The position numbers and the translations under genes were made by a program. Of a stretch of 23,738 bases of DNA, positions 1 to 9,249 are shown in pieces. The stretch is from Schizophyllum amplum. Its lineage: Eukaryota > Basidiomycota > Agaricomycetes > Agaricales > Schizophyllaceae. The notes under the pieces are model-generated. The model saw nothing but the letters and a program-made list of their open reading frames with translations. It was not told the DNA's origin and did no database searches. The stretch is from the NCBI GenBank assembly GCA_007026445.1, contig VDMD01000246.1, forward strand, positions 1-23,738, in the 5' to 3' direction. Within the stretch, counting starts at the first letter, position 1, and every line of letters begins with the position of its first letter.

Positions 1-27
1 CTTACCTTTCGCTCGTCCGGTTTGCAG

Positions 28-2509
28 AACCAAGGTGGCCTGCAATATGAAGTTGTGCGCCAATCTGGCGAGCAGACTTGGGTCGACCCTGCAGAAATGT
101 GAGTGCCTCTCATTCACCGACGACCTGCAGCTTGCCTGACGATCCTCCAGCCCCGAGTGCGACGACGTCCTTGCCCAGTACAATGCGGCCCACGGCATCC
201 TCCCCTCAGTGGCGGAACCCTGTGCGTCCCAGTCATGCGGCTTGTTCGTCTAGCACACTGATGAGTTCCAGGCCTCTCAGACGAGGACGAGCATGCCAGG
301 CAGGCTAATGGTTCAATCCAAGACATGCCCGACGAGTTGATGAGTATGGACGTGGACGAGGGGTCTTGGGAGGACTCCCATGCCGAAGGTGAGCGTTCGC
401 GGACCCGTCTCCTCCAGGCCCCACCTGATCTTTCGCCGCCCCCTAGCTTCATCCCGCGCGTCGCCATCCCCCTTTCAGGCACCCGACGCAGACACTGATC
501 CTCGTGAGTACCTGTTACGCTCCCTCCCCCCTCCCCCCTCTGCGCTTCCACTTATGCCAAGTCCCTCCAGATCAGACCGTGTTTGCCCAGCTCCTCCTGT
601 CCGACTGCATGTTTGACGTCCCCAGCAACGTGCTTGCTCGCGGGGTCTCGGCGGTCAAGGTGACCGGGCCACCAGCGGATATGGGTTCATTGCGCTCAGT
701 GGCGCAATCCCTCCAGCCCGCTGTTGCCGCCTTTGTTCAAGGTCGCTCCCTCTCGGCCATCGATCTGTCCACCGCGTTCGTGAACTCGGCCGTACATGCG
801 GCTCAGTCGCTCTCCTCGCTGGCTGCTGCAAGCGAGGTCATGACCGCGGATGCTCTCGTCATGCGACATGGCGCCATGACCGCCACACTGGGCCTGGAGC
901 ACTTTGTCGAACAGCTTGCGTACCCCCCATTTGAGAGCACGTTCCACACTGTCTCTTGGGTGGCGGAGCTGTACAGCTGGGCATCATCCATTGCGAAAGG
1001 TCTGGATCCCTCAGCAGGGCGGCCACCAGAGCAGATTCCGTTCACGCCGTCCACCCTGGATCCCGCCTTCACCCGCGCTGTGTTCCTCCTCCCATTGCGG
1101 TCTGGGACCGGCAGCCTGCGCTTCATAGACACCATCCGCAGGCGGACTGCCGCTGACCTCGTGTACAAGGCGCTTTCGGCCTGGTTTGGGCTGTCGGATG
1201 AGCTCACCTCGCATCGCCGCAACCGCTACTATATATGTCTCAGCCTCCTTCACGCGTACGGCACGTCTTTGGTGCTGCTGGCGCCGGTCGTCATCCGAAT
1301 GTTCGAGCACCCGTTTGGTCGGCAGCTCCAGACGCCTCATCGACGGAAGCGACCGCTCACCGTAGGACACAGGGCTCAGGTCTGCAATGAGGTGACAGCT
1401 CTGGCGTCCTCCGAGGAACCTCGCTTTCGGCAGGCGCTTGCTGACTTGGACGAACTTGCTGGCCTGTATTTCGAGTATCTGGCCCTTCGGGTGCCCTCGC
1501 CCGACACGGTTGCACCATCTGTTCGCAAGCCCAAGATGCCCAGTGAGTAAACCGAAGCGACGATGCCTTGTCACCCAGTCTGACCTCTTACGCAGATCGC
1601 CAGTTCTCACTGGCGAACGTTGAGAACGCAGCGGAGCACGTCGTCCGCTTCCTGCGTCTGGCTGCTGCTGTCTTTGACCCGGAGTACATGATGGGCCAGC
1701 ACGTGATGTGCGCTGCGTATCTCGCCAGCTCTATGGATTCGCGCTTCCCTTTGAGGGACGTGGCACCTTACCGCCTACACGCCACAGCACCAGGTCGCTG
1801 TCTGACGCGCGAGAATGTGCAGAGCCGGTCCGGAGCTTTCAGCGTCCTCATCGGTCGACTTCTCCTCGCTGGATCGCCGTGCGCCTTGGCCCACTCAGTC
1901 CTGTTCCAGGATGACAAAGATGCCGAAGCATTTCGTCGCCAGCACCCCCAGTACACGGACACCACCTTCGTCAACCCATCAGGTCACACTGGCACGACGG
2001 GCCGCTCTTGGGCGCACTACACTCACTGTTGGGAGAACGCGGTCACGCTCGCAGAACACATCCGCAACCACGGTCCTCATGTTCGGCCCAGCGAACGGTA
2101 CACGTTCTCCCAGCTCGTCCGGTTCATCCGCACGCTGAGGATTCCGACCATGGATCCATTAGCTGCATTTCTCATCGCAGCCGACCTCGCCCTATGTGAC
2201 GCGGCGCCTATGCCAACAGTCTTTGAGCTTGCGGACTTGTGCGTCTTGGGTGACACCCGCACTCTGGGTTGGCTGGGCCTGCCTCACGGGAGTGCGTTGG
2301 ACCGGGCGCAGAGTCACGCGGCCCTGCACGCCGCCGTCACCACTCAACTCAATCAGGCAGAGATGGATGGCTGGCACTGGGACATCCTCATGTTCGAGCA
2401 CGTCCTCCGCAAGTATTGCGACTCTGTCCCCCTCTTCGTGTCCTCTCATGGTTGGTGCCAGTGTCACTTGTGCTCCCTGCCGCAGTGTAACTGCAGGATC
2501 TGCACCTAG
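28..2509 (+). CDS. 5'-partial gene: chromodomain-like N-terminus, unknown body, Cys-cluster C-terminus
   Basis: Six exons can be chained in phase: 28-98, 151-221, 272-388, 447-503, 571-1542 and 1596-2509, giving 733 residues plus stop. Introns are 50-67 nt with CTGAC/CTGAT-type branch points. The exon at 562-570 may start 9 nt earlier. The gene enters from the left, since position 27 is an acceptor AG, so the true N-terminus is missing. The first visible residues (QYEVVRQSGEQTWVDPAEI, then a helix ending in LAQYNAAHG) resemble the C-terminal half of a chromodomain, a histone-tail reader also found in transposon proteins. Next comes an acidic Met/Asp/Ser linker. A mostly hydrophobic, helical region of about 600 residues matches no family I recognise. 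The last 20 residues carry six Cys (WCQCHLCSLPQCNCRICT), possibly metal-binding. A role with the downstream recombinase/helicase genes is inferred only from collinearity. Confidence 0.7.
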
Positions 2510-2781
2510 CAGTCAGCCGCAGAGCAGGTGGCGGTTCAGAACCCAGGGCTGAGTGTGCCTGCGAGCGGACGAGGCAGCGCAAGGTCATGTCCTGTACTGT
2601 AGGTAGCATGTCAGCCGTATACCAGTCCTTTGTGTCGCCCTTCAAGTACCTGCCTGCAAAACCCTCAGTTTTATGTCCGCAGAAAACGCAGCACGCTCTG
2701 CGTAGTGTGACTTGCCTTCCCTGGGTGTGACTTGTGTTCCCTTGACGTGACGTTTCTCCTTCATTCAAACCTCGACCCAGC

Positions 2782-3291
2782 ATGTCCCTCCAGGACGCAG
2801 TTCCTCATGTGCTGTTCAAGCTCAGGCAGTCCTGCGGACACTGCGTTGTCCACTGTCTTGTCACGTTCGGCACTCTCCCATTAGCCGGCACGGTTGACCA
2901 TCCCATTACTCAATGCCCTTCCATCTTGCCGTCCGACCTGCCAGACTTTCACGTTCTCCGCAGAGATATCAGGCATCGCTACGGGGCGCGTGTGTGCTAC
3001 ATATGCCACATACCCAGCTCCCTCCATCGCACTTTCAGTCTGCCTTTCTTTGAGCGCCAACACGATCATCTCTACCTCATCCCTCAAGCTCTGTGGGCGG
3101 TTCGGTCCATCGACCGCGGCTTGTGCACCGCCGCTATGGATGCTCTCAACGTCGTCGGCCATGGGCATAACTGGGATAGCCCGCAAGCGCTGGCGCAGTG
3201 GCTTGCGGACGACCAAGCCGGAGAGGGGAGCAGCAGGGCAGTCAACCTTCTTGCCTTCCTCCACAGCCAGTTTGCCCCACTTCGTGTGTAA
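2782..3291 (+). CDS. Stand-alone relative of the helicase C-terminal domain
   Basis: This 169-residue ORF is alignable by eye along most of its length with the last ~150 residues of the helicase protein ending at 15306. Shared landmarks in the same order are CGHC near the N-terminus, a Cys-Pro after a His-rich stretch, the C-Y-I-C-H box, an LIP/LP plus WA-I/V-R motif, a central ALNVVG/TLNVVG motif with GH, and a W preceding ALAQW/GMARW. The paired Cys and His suggest a structural zinc site. There is no helicase core here, so it is either a free subunit carrying only this domain or a remnant of a degraded second helicase gene. It starts at an ATG 272 bp after the upstream gene's stop. That gap contains an acceptor-like TCCGCAG at 2675-2685, so an upstream exon cannot be excluded. 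Confidence 0.65.
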   Translation: MSLQDAVPHVLFKLRQSCGHCVVHCLVTFGTLPLAGTVDHPITQCPSILPSDLPDFHVLRRDIRHRYGARVCYICHIPSSLHRTFSLPFFERQHDHLYLIPQALWAVRSIDRGLCTAAMDALNVVGHGHNWDSPQALAQWLADDQAGEGSSRAVNLLAFLHSQFAPLRV

Positions 3292-3667
3292 CCGGTCAGC
3301 CGTGGATGACTGACTCTGCTGGCGCGATCTCACACCCCGACAGAGAACGAGGTCGCCAATCACGTGCATGCCTTGTGCCTCGGTATGGTGGAGGGGCGTC
3401 CGCGGATAATCGATTGATCAGGGTGCGATTGTAAATAATTTGTTGTGGTGCAAGCCGCCCATCAGAACCTGTACTCATCTGCCTGAATAATGGTGCGATC
3501 AATTTGTCACCCGCGGGATCTTTGTCAAGCACCCCACTGTTCGCCAGGGCTCGCCCTGTCTTCGCACCCGCTGACACGTCCGCCTTTTTCATTCCGTCTT
3601 ATATCCCTCGTCGTCCATCCGCAGTTGGTCGCTGCTATTGCTCTCATCCTTCTGTCTGCTCCTCACC
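3292..3667. other. Intergenic region with probable promoter of the 3668 gene
   Basis: No ORF here has convincing splice partners. An AT-richer patch with TGTAAATAATTTG lies near 3430-3442. A pyrimidine-rich leader (roughly 3590-3667) runs directly into CTCACCATG, as is common just upstream of fungal start codons. I see no terminator or repeat structure. Confidence 0.4.
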
Positions 3668-6600
3668 ATGTCCTCTGAGGACAACCCGTTGCCGGTGAGC
3701 CGCGTCCATGGTGCTTTGGGCGCATCGATCTCTGACCTGCTCTCCCCTTCCAGGAACATGTAAATATGTCTCGCCCACGTCGTTACCCGCACGCGCTGAG
3801 CTCGCCCCTGCCCCAGACTGCAGGACCTTGGGTGAGCAGATCATCCACAGTTTTCATGCACATGAAGTTCTCACAGCCTCCCCCAGATGTCCCCCAACGT
3901 CAGTGTTCACGAACACTCGAACCTGTTGGCGTCAGCTGATTACCTAGCCGCAGTCGCAGACTTGGCCCAGCACTCAGGCAGGTACCCCCTCTCGTACGCA
4001 TTTGCTTGCATCTGACAGTCCATCAGCCGCCTGCATCCCCGTCCACGTTCCTAGAGTCCAACGAGGGGTACGAGTCCTACCTCGACCAGCTACGCGACAC
4101 GGAGGAGCCCCAAATGCAAGATGGAGGTCTTTTCAGCGGCGTCGCACGTCGGTGGACGACTACCAGCCCAGCGAGCAGCAGGCCGACCCAGGTCAGCTTT
4201 CCCCTTTCCATTCGGCCGTCGCTCAACCCAAACCCTGCTATGCAGCCTAACCCAGCGTCATCCCCTTCCGCCGACCATTCCAGTCGAACACCTGTTCTGT
4301 CACCGAGCGGCCAGGGCAGCGGGTCGTCCGCCCTTGACCAAGACACGTCTGGCTCCAACGACCGCCAGGAGTTCTTCGATTCTCAGGCGCCAGCCGGCGC
4401 ACACTCCCCGTTGGGCGAAGAGGAGGTACGCCCCGTCGCTTACCGTTCTCGCTGCCTGCCGCTCACCTCACGCTCGAAGCCTCTGTTTGCCGCGCTGCGC
4501 CCCAGCCTTGTGCGTACGGTTGCTCTTTGCGGACCGGCAGCCTCTGACAATCTGTTCCTCCCCTAGACTGGCCTGCTCCCCCACAACCCGCTTACCATCG
4601 ACCCCAGCCAGACCATTCTCCAACGCCGCAAGCCGATCGTTGAGCCCCAAGGCTACTCTCAGCTCCCTGAAGAGCCGCGCAGCGACCACGACGAGGACGT
4701 GCCCTCTTCCGCAGGCTTGCCTGATGGGGATGGCCGCCGGTCTGGCGCCGTTCCGTCTTCTCCGGCCGTGCTGGACAAGGAGGTGGACCCTGGGGCGAAG
4801 GGGCGTGGAGATGGTCCCTACAACCACGTTCGTCTTCCGTTTCCCTCGGCCGCACCCTTGTCGCTCACACGGGTCCCAGGAGACAGAATTCGAGTACCTC
4901 AAGCGCATCAGCGTCATCGGCCTTGTGGACGTTTCCGCCGCGTTGACCGGCTTGGGCTGCGATGCTAACGTGAAGAAGCAAGACAGCCAGCGCGACGTCG
5001 ACAAAGCGATCTTGAAGACCATGCAACCCGTCCTCGACGCCGGCACGTACGCTCCCTGCGATGCAGACCATGCGATCAACATTCTCGTCCGCAAGTCGGA
5101 CGTCGACATGTCCAGCGTCACGACTGACGTTGGTGGCACTCGGCAGGTCTTGCGTCTTGTTCGCCCTGGCGTCACCCTTCTCATGTCCAATGGAACTCAT
5201 CGGGTCGTGGTGCGCACCCAGCAGTTCGCTGCTGAGTTCAAGGAGAAGTTCCGCGTCAACCTCGTGCCACCGGAGTCCGAGTGGACACACGACATGCGTC
5301 AGTTTGCTGTGCAGCACTCTCGTCTGGCTGCCCGCCTCTTTGACCTCGGTGCGTGTTGGGGCTCCGGCGTTTGCGCACCTCTGTGCTGACCTTGCGGTGC
5401 CTGCAGATGTTCTGGAAAAGACGGATGTTGGGAGGACCATCATTAAAACCCTGGGCAGCAACAATGAGATCGCTCCCCAGCAGGATCCGATCCACTCCCA
5501 GATCATCCGCTGTGCTGGCAACGTGCATGGCAACAAGGACGAAGTGCAGGCCGCTGGAGAAGCCATCAGCAAGGCCTACCACCCTTCCGTCAAAAAGATA
5601 TTCGGCAACCATCCGGACGTCCGCAGCTACCTCGCCGATGTGTCCGCCATCCCCTGCATGTACGATCGCGAAGTTGCTGCTGTTATATTTGACGGTCCAG
5701 GTTTACTTGAATCGGCGAAGACACCATTTGAGGTCAGCACCTGTCGCTGTCCGTTTGTGGTGGAGGTACTGACGCCTGCATGACAGCTGCTCCGCGTCCT
5801 GCATCTCCGGAGCAAAGCTGCCTATCTTTACGCTCTGGGCCGGCCTCCGAACCTCCCCTCTTGGTTTGGCACGCGCGGCAGGCGCGCCGACTCCGTAAAG
5901 GCCGTCAGTGGGTACCTCGTCGACTGGGATGAGGTCGCCGACTCGCGGCTGACCGAGGCCGAGCGCTATGTGTACAACTTGCTGCTGCAGATTTCCGACG
6001 AGTTCTACAACGAGTGGGATTACGAGGACCTGCCGTCGCATGTGGCGTCGCTAATCGCTTACTACAACCATCGGAAAGGAGGTGCGCGTTTATTGTTCGC
6101 TCCACATCAAGGCGCGTTGTTGAACGATTATCAGATCCTCTGCCCACAGACGAGGTCGCACCGTATTATCGTGCATTCAGGGACGGATTTGTGGAACGCT
6201 ACCAGCTCCGCGCCAATGCGATTCTTGCTCAACAGGGCGAATCGCTGCCTCAGGCGACTCGTGAACTTCTGGGCCGCAGTGGGATCGCTTCGCACTGCCT
6301 CACCCACCTCCTGCACATGGGGCACTTGCGTCTCACACCGACGTATCCTCCGGCCATGCTCATTTGTCCGACGCTCGTCTGCAACCTGATGACCTGGTTC
6401 AAACAGGCTCCAGCCAATCTGACGGATGTCGTCCATGTGGTCAGCCGCCCGCATCCATTGCCTTGCATAATCTTCTCACGCCCATCCTTCAGCTCATGAA
6501 CACCCTTGTCGCCGGCGCGCACACGTACCTGCCCCACACCAAGGTGCAGATGAGCAACATCAACACGCCCGACTACCGTGACTCGCTCGCCTTGCTTCGC

Positions 6601-8430
6601 AAGTGGATCTGTGCCGTCTCCCGACGTGTTCTAGGAGGGCGGGATGGATCGCATGGCGTTGCGGCAGACGCGGCCATCTTTGAGGTGCGCGTTCCGTGTG
6701 GCGTCGTGGTCAGGCCCGCTGCTGACGCGACCTTCAGGTTGCCAGCTTCATCGTGTGCAATCCCGAGCTGTTTCGCGGCCAGGTGGTCACCAACGCGGCC
6801 GCGCAGTGCCTCGCCACTCCATCTGGGCCGCTGTCGCCGGCTGGTGCAGCGGTCAAAGCGCACCTCTTGCACCTCATCGATCTGTGGAGGGCTAGTCAGG
6901 CGACGCAGGTGGGCTGCGCGCCCCACGATGTCGACACTACGGCTCCCGCTCAGCCGTTTGTCATACCGCCTGAAGCAATGGAGCAGTACGAGCGCGATGT
7001 GGCCTCGAGCGCTCGCCTGAAGTCCGGGAAGCTCCCCGCTCTCCCGCCAACGGCCACTCAGTTCATCGATCACGTGCTGTACGACGTGTTCCCCATCTTT
7101 CCGTTCAACGTCCCCAACCATCCGTCCAAAAAGTCGAGGTCAGGGACCCCCGCGCACGTGCAGAACCTTGTCAACTCCATTCTGGTCTTTCACCATCAGG
7201 CGTCCACTTCCGTGAGGGTCCTCAGCCAGCACCAGTGCTTCTCCCAGCTCCGCAACATCGTGCTTGATCGCCTTCGTACGCCTGTCATCGTCGACCGGTC
7301 TGCACCATGGGAGGAACGCTACGATGTCCTCAGCCATTACTCTGCGGACCGGCCCGCCCCGTTTGCTGGCCTCGAGCTCTTTGAGGCCAAGTCTGTGGGC
7401 AAGAGGCATACGTCGGGGTCCGCCGCAGGCGGTCAGGCGGCTGCCTCTGGCCGTCAGGCCAAGCGGCGTGCAGCCCCAGTGGACGACCAGCGTATTTCGC
7501 GCGAGAGTCCGGCCCCCCACCGGCCTGTGGCACAACCCCCACCTACCACCCGCCCAACGTCTGCGTATCCCACGTCTCCCCGCGCAGACAGTGGTGGATC
7601 TCCGAGCAGCACCAGTTCTCCTTCCCGTCGGCGCCATGGGGGCGACGGCCAGGAGGGGCGCTCGCGCGGTGGAGGTGGTGGAGGTGCCTGTACTCCTGCC
7701 TCCACGCCGCGTCGTCCGCCCGGCTCCCAGGGCTCCGCACGCAGGTCCCAGGCTCACAACGGGGGCTCTGCCGCATCCCCGAACGCCTCAGATCAGCTGC
7801 GGAGCAGTCAGGTCTACGAGAATCTCACTGCCAATGATCTGAACCGCTTCGAGGCCTGGGGCAGAACGACAGCGGGGGAGACATACCTGCGAGACGTCAA
7901 AGCTCTGGCGAACTCGTCGTACGCCATGACCAAAGCTCTCGCTGGGGGCACCAGGCCTGGTCCTTTCGGCGCAGAGAATATGCCTGGGAGCGAGTTGGTG
8001 AAGGAGCGGTACCTTCTGAATGAATTTGCGCGGCAGCAGTGCTACGCGCACTTCAAGGTGCGCACGACCCACGCTGCTCCTGCAACTGCTTTTTAGCTCA
8101 CATTCCCCGCAGAAGCTGCTGTCAGCCTTGAGCGACGCTCAACTCCAGGACCTGGACCCGGAGATGCGCCAGGCAGCGGCGGCTTACTGCCGTGAGAACT
8201 ATCGTCCCATGTTCCTTGGTACGCCCAAGGGGGATCAGGCGCAAGCGCCGAAGGCGCCTCCTCGCCAGAAGGTGCCTCCCAAGTCGGTCGTGTTTGTTCC
8301 GAGCACCAGCGACGAGGAGGATGCGCACGAGGACCGGCAGCACAGGAAGCGCCCCCGCAGCTCCAGCTCCACGTTCCATGAGGACCCGGAGGCGGCCCCA
8401 CGCGTCAGGCGTCGGCGTGTGGGCCAATAG
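3668..8430 (+). CDS. Large multi-exon protein of unknown family (~1,346 aa)
   Basis: Thirteen exons chain without a stop: 3668-3694, 3754-3831, 3887-3977, 4055-4425, 4567-4827, 4880-5348, 5407-5732, 5787-6081, 6135-6427, 6493-6684, 6738-8057 and 8113-8430, with 4055-4425 the least certain because a short intron may hide near 4127-4170. The intron at 3978-4054 would be GC-AG, and the one at 4426-4566 is unusually long. The start ATG sits in CTCACCATG. Residues ~1-270 are Ser/Pro/acidic. Residues ~275-1020 look globular, with many Trp/Tyr/Leu-rich helices. About 1023-1156 is a disordered Ser/Pro/Arg/Gly linker, and the tail (about 1242-1346) is basic/acidic with KRPR- and RRRR-type nuclear-localisation stretches. 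I recognise no catalytic motif. The gene lies head-to-tail between the small domain gene and the recombinase-helicase gene, with similar composition and intron style, which suggests one functional locus. Confidence 0.7.
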
Positions 8431-8639
8431 ATTGCGCGCGGCGGCAACGAACCAGACAATAGGCAATTCTGTACCGTAGAATAGTCAAACCTCGTTCATT
8501 TCGCGGAAGATCACCCTGCCATCGATGCGCCGGCCGCCATGATTCCTTGATAACCCATGAAATACAATGGCAGCAGATGCGTGCCACGAACCCTGAAGCT
8601 CACATTTGCGGATCAGATTACCGCGTCATAGGCACCGCT

Positions 8640-8652
8640 GTATTTATTTATG
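8640..8652 (+). promoter_or_regulatory. TATA-like box in tandem-repeat copy 1
   Basis: GTATTTATTTATG lies about 600 bp upstream of the helicase ATG. It is repeated exactly 180 bp later, so the array duplicates a possible core-promoter element. Function is inference only. Confidence 0.3.
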
Positions 8653-8819
8653 CGCTTGTACGGGCGGGCTGTGTATACTCCCAGAGCGTTGAATGCCTAT
8701 CGCCGCTGCGCGCGGGCCATGATTCCCTGCCATGCCATGAAATTCGATGGCAACAGATGCGTGCCACAAACCCCAAAAGTCACATTTGCGGATGAACACA
8801 CGGTGTCGCAGGCACCGCT

Positions 8820-8832
8820 GTATTTATTTATG
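8820..8832 (+). promoter_or_regulatory. TATA-like box in tandem-repeat copy 2
   Basis: The second GTATTTATTTATG lies about 420 bp upstream of the helicase ATG at 9250. The third repeat unit is truncated just before the box would occur. Confidence 0.3.
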
Positions 8833-9249
8833 CGTTTGTACGGGCGGGTTGTCTATACTCCCAGAGCGTTGAATGCCTATCGCCGCTGCTGCGCGCGGGC
8901 CATGATTCGCTGCCAGGCCATGAAATTCAATGGCAACAGATGCGTGCCACAAACCCCAAAAGTCACATTTGCGGATGAGCACACGGTGTCGCAGGCACCA
9001 CTGCACGCTGCGAACGGTCATGGAGCGTCGGATGCGCACCACCGACCCCAGAACGGATATGACCGTTGAAGAGCGCTGCCGTCGCAGGCACCGCTCAATT
9101 CGTTCATCCACCTATTCGGAAGCACTACCGAACCTGCCAGAGCATTTCATCATCCTGTCACAAGCTTTCCGCCATATATGACCCTGGATTTGCGCCTTCC
9201 ATCGTTTTATTCTGACCCGCTCCCTTCGAGTCCCACCTTCCTCGCCGCG

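Larger units (their letters stand above)
8536..9003. repeat. Tandem repeat, ~180-bp unit, 2.6 copies
   Basis: Units begin at 8536, 8716 and 8899 with GCCATGATTC. The first two are 180 and 183 bp; the third breaks off near 9003 at GGCACC. Each contains CAGATGCGTGCCAC, CACATTTGCGGAT and GGCACC; the first two also have a TATTTATTTATG box and ACTCCCAGAGCGTTGAATG. A further 15-bp echo (GTCGCAGGCACCGCT) occurs at about 9081-9095. The array fills most of the 819-bp gap between the gene ending at 8430 and the helicase start at 9250. Short ORFs across it are only repeat translations and were not called. Copies 2 and 3 are closer to each other than to copy 1, fitting stepwise duplication. Confidence 0.85.

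Noticed and set aside
4121..4879. Upstream in-frame extension of the exon at 4880
   Set aside because: The frame is open but Arg/Ser-rich and off the better acidic/Pro coding frame; an intron at 4828-4879 links the correct frame.
8536..9003. Possible CRISPR-like array
   Set aside because: Units are ~180 bp, contiguous and without unique spacers; the organism is eukaryotic.
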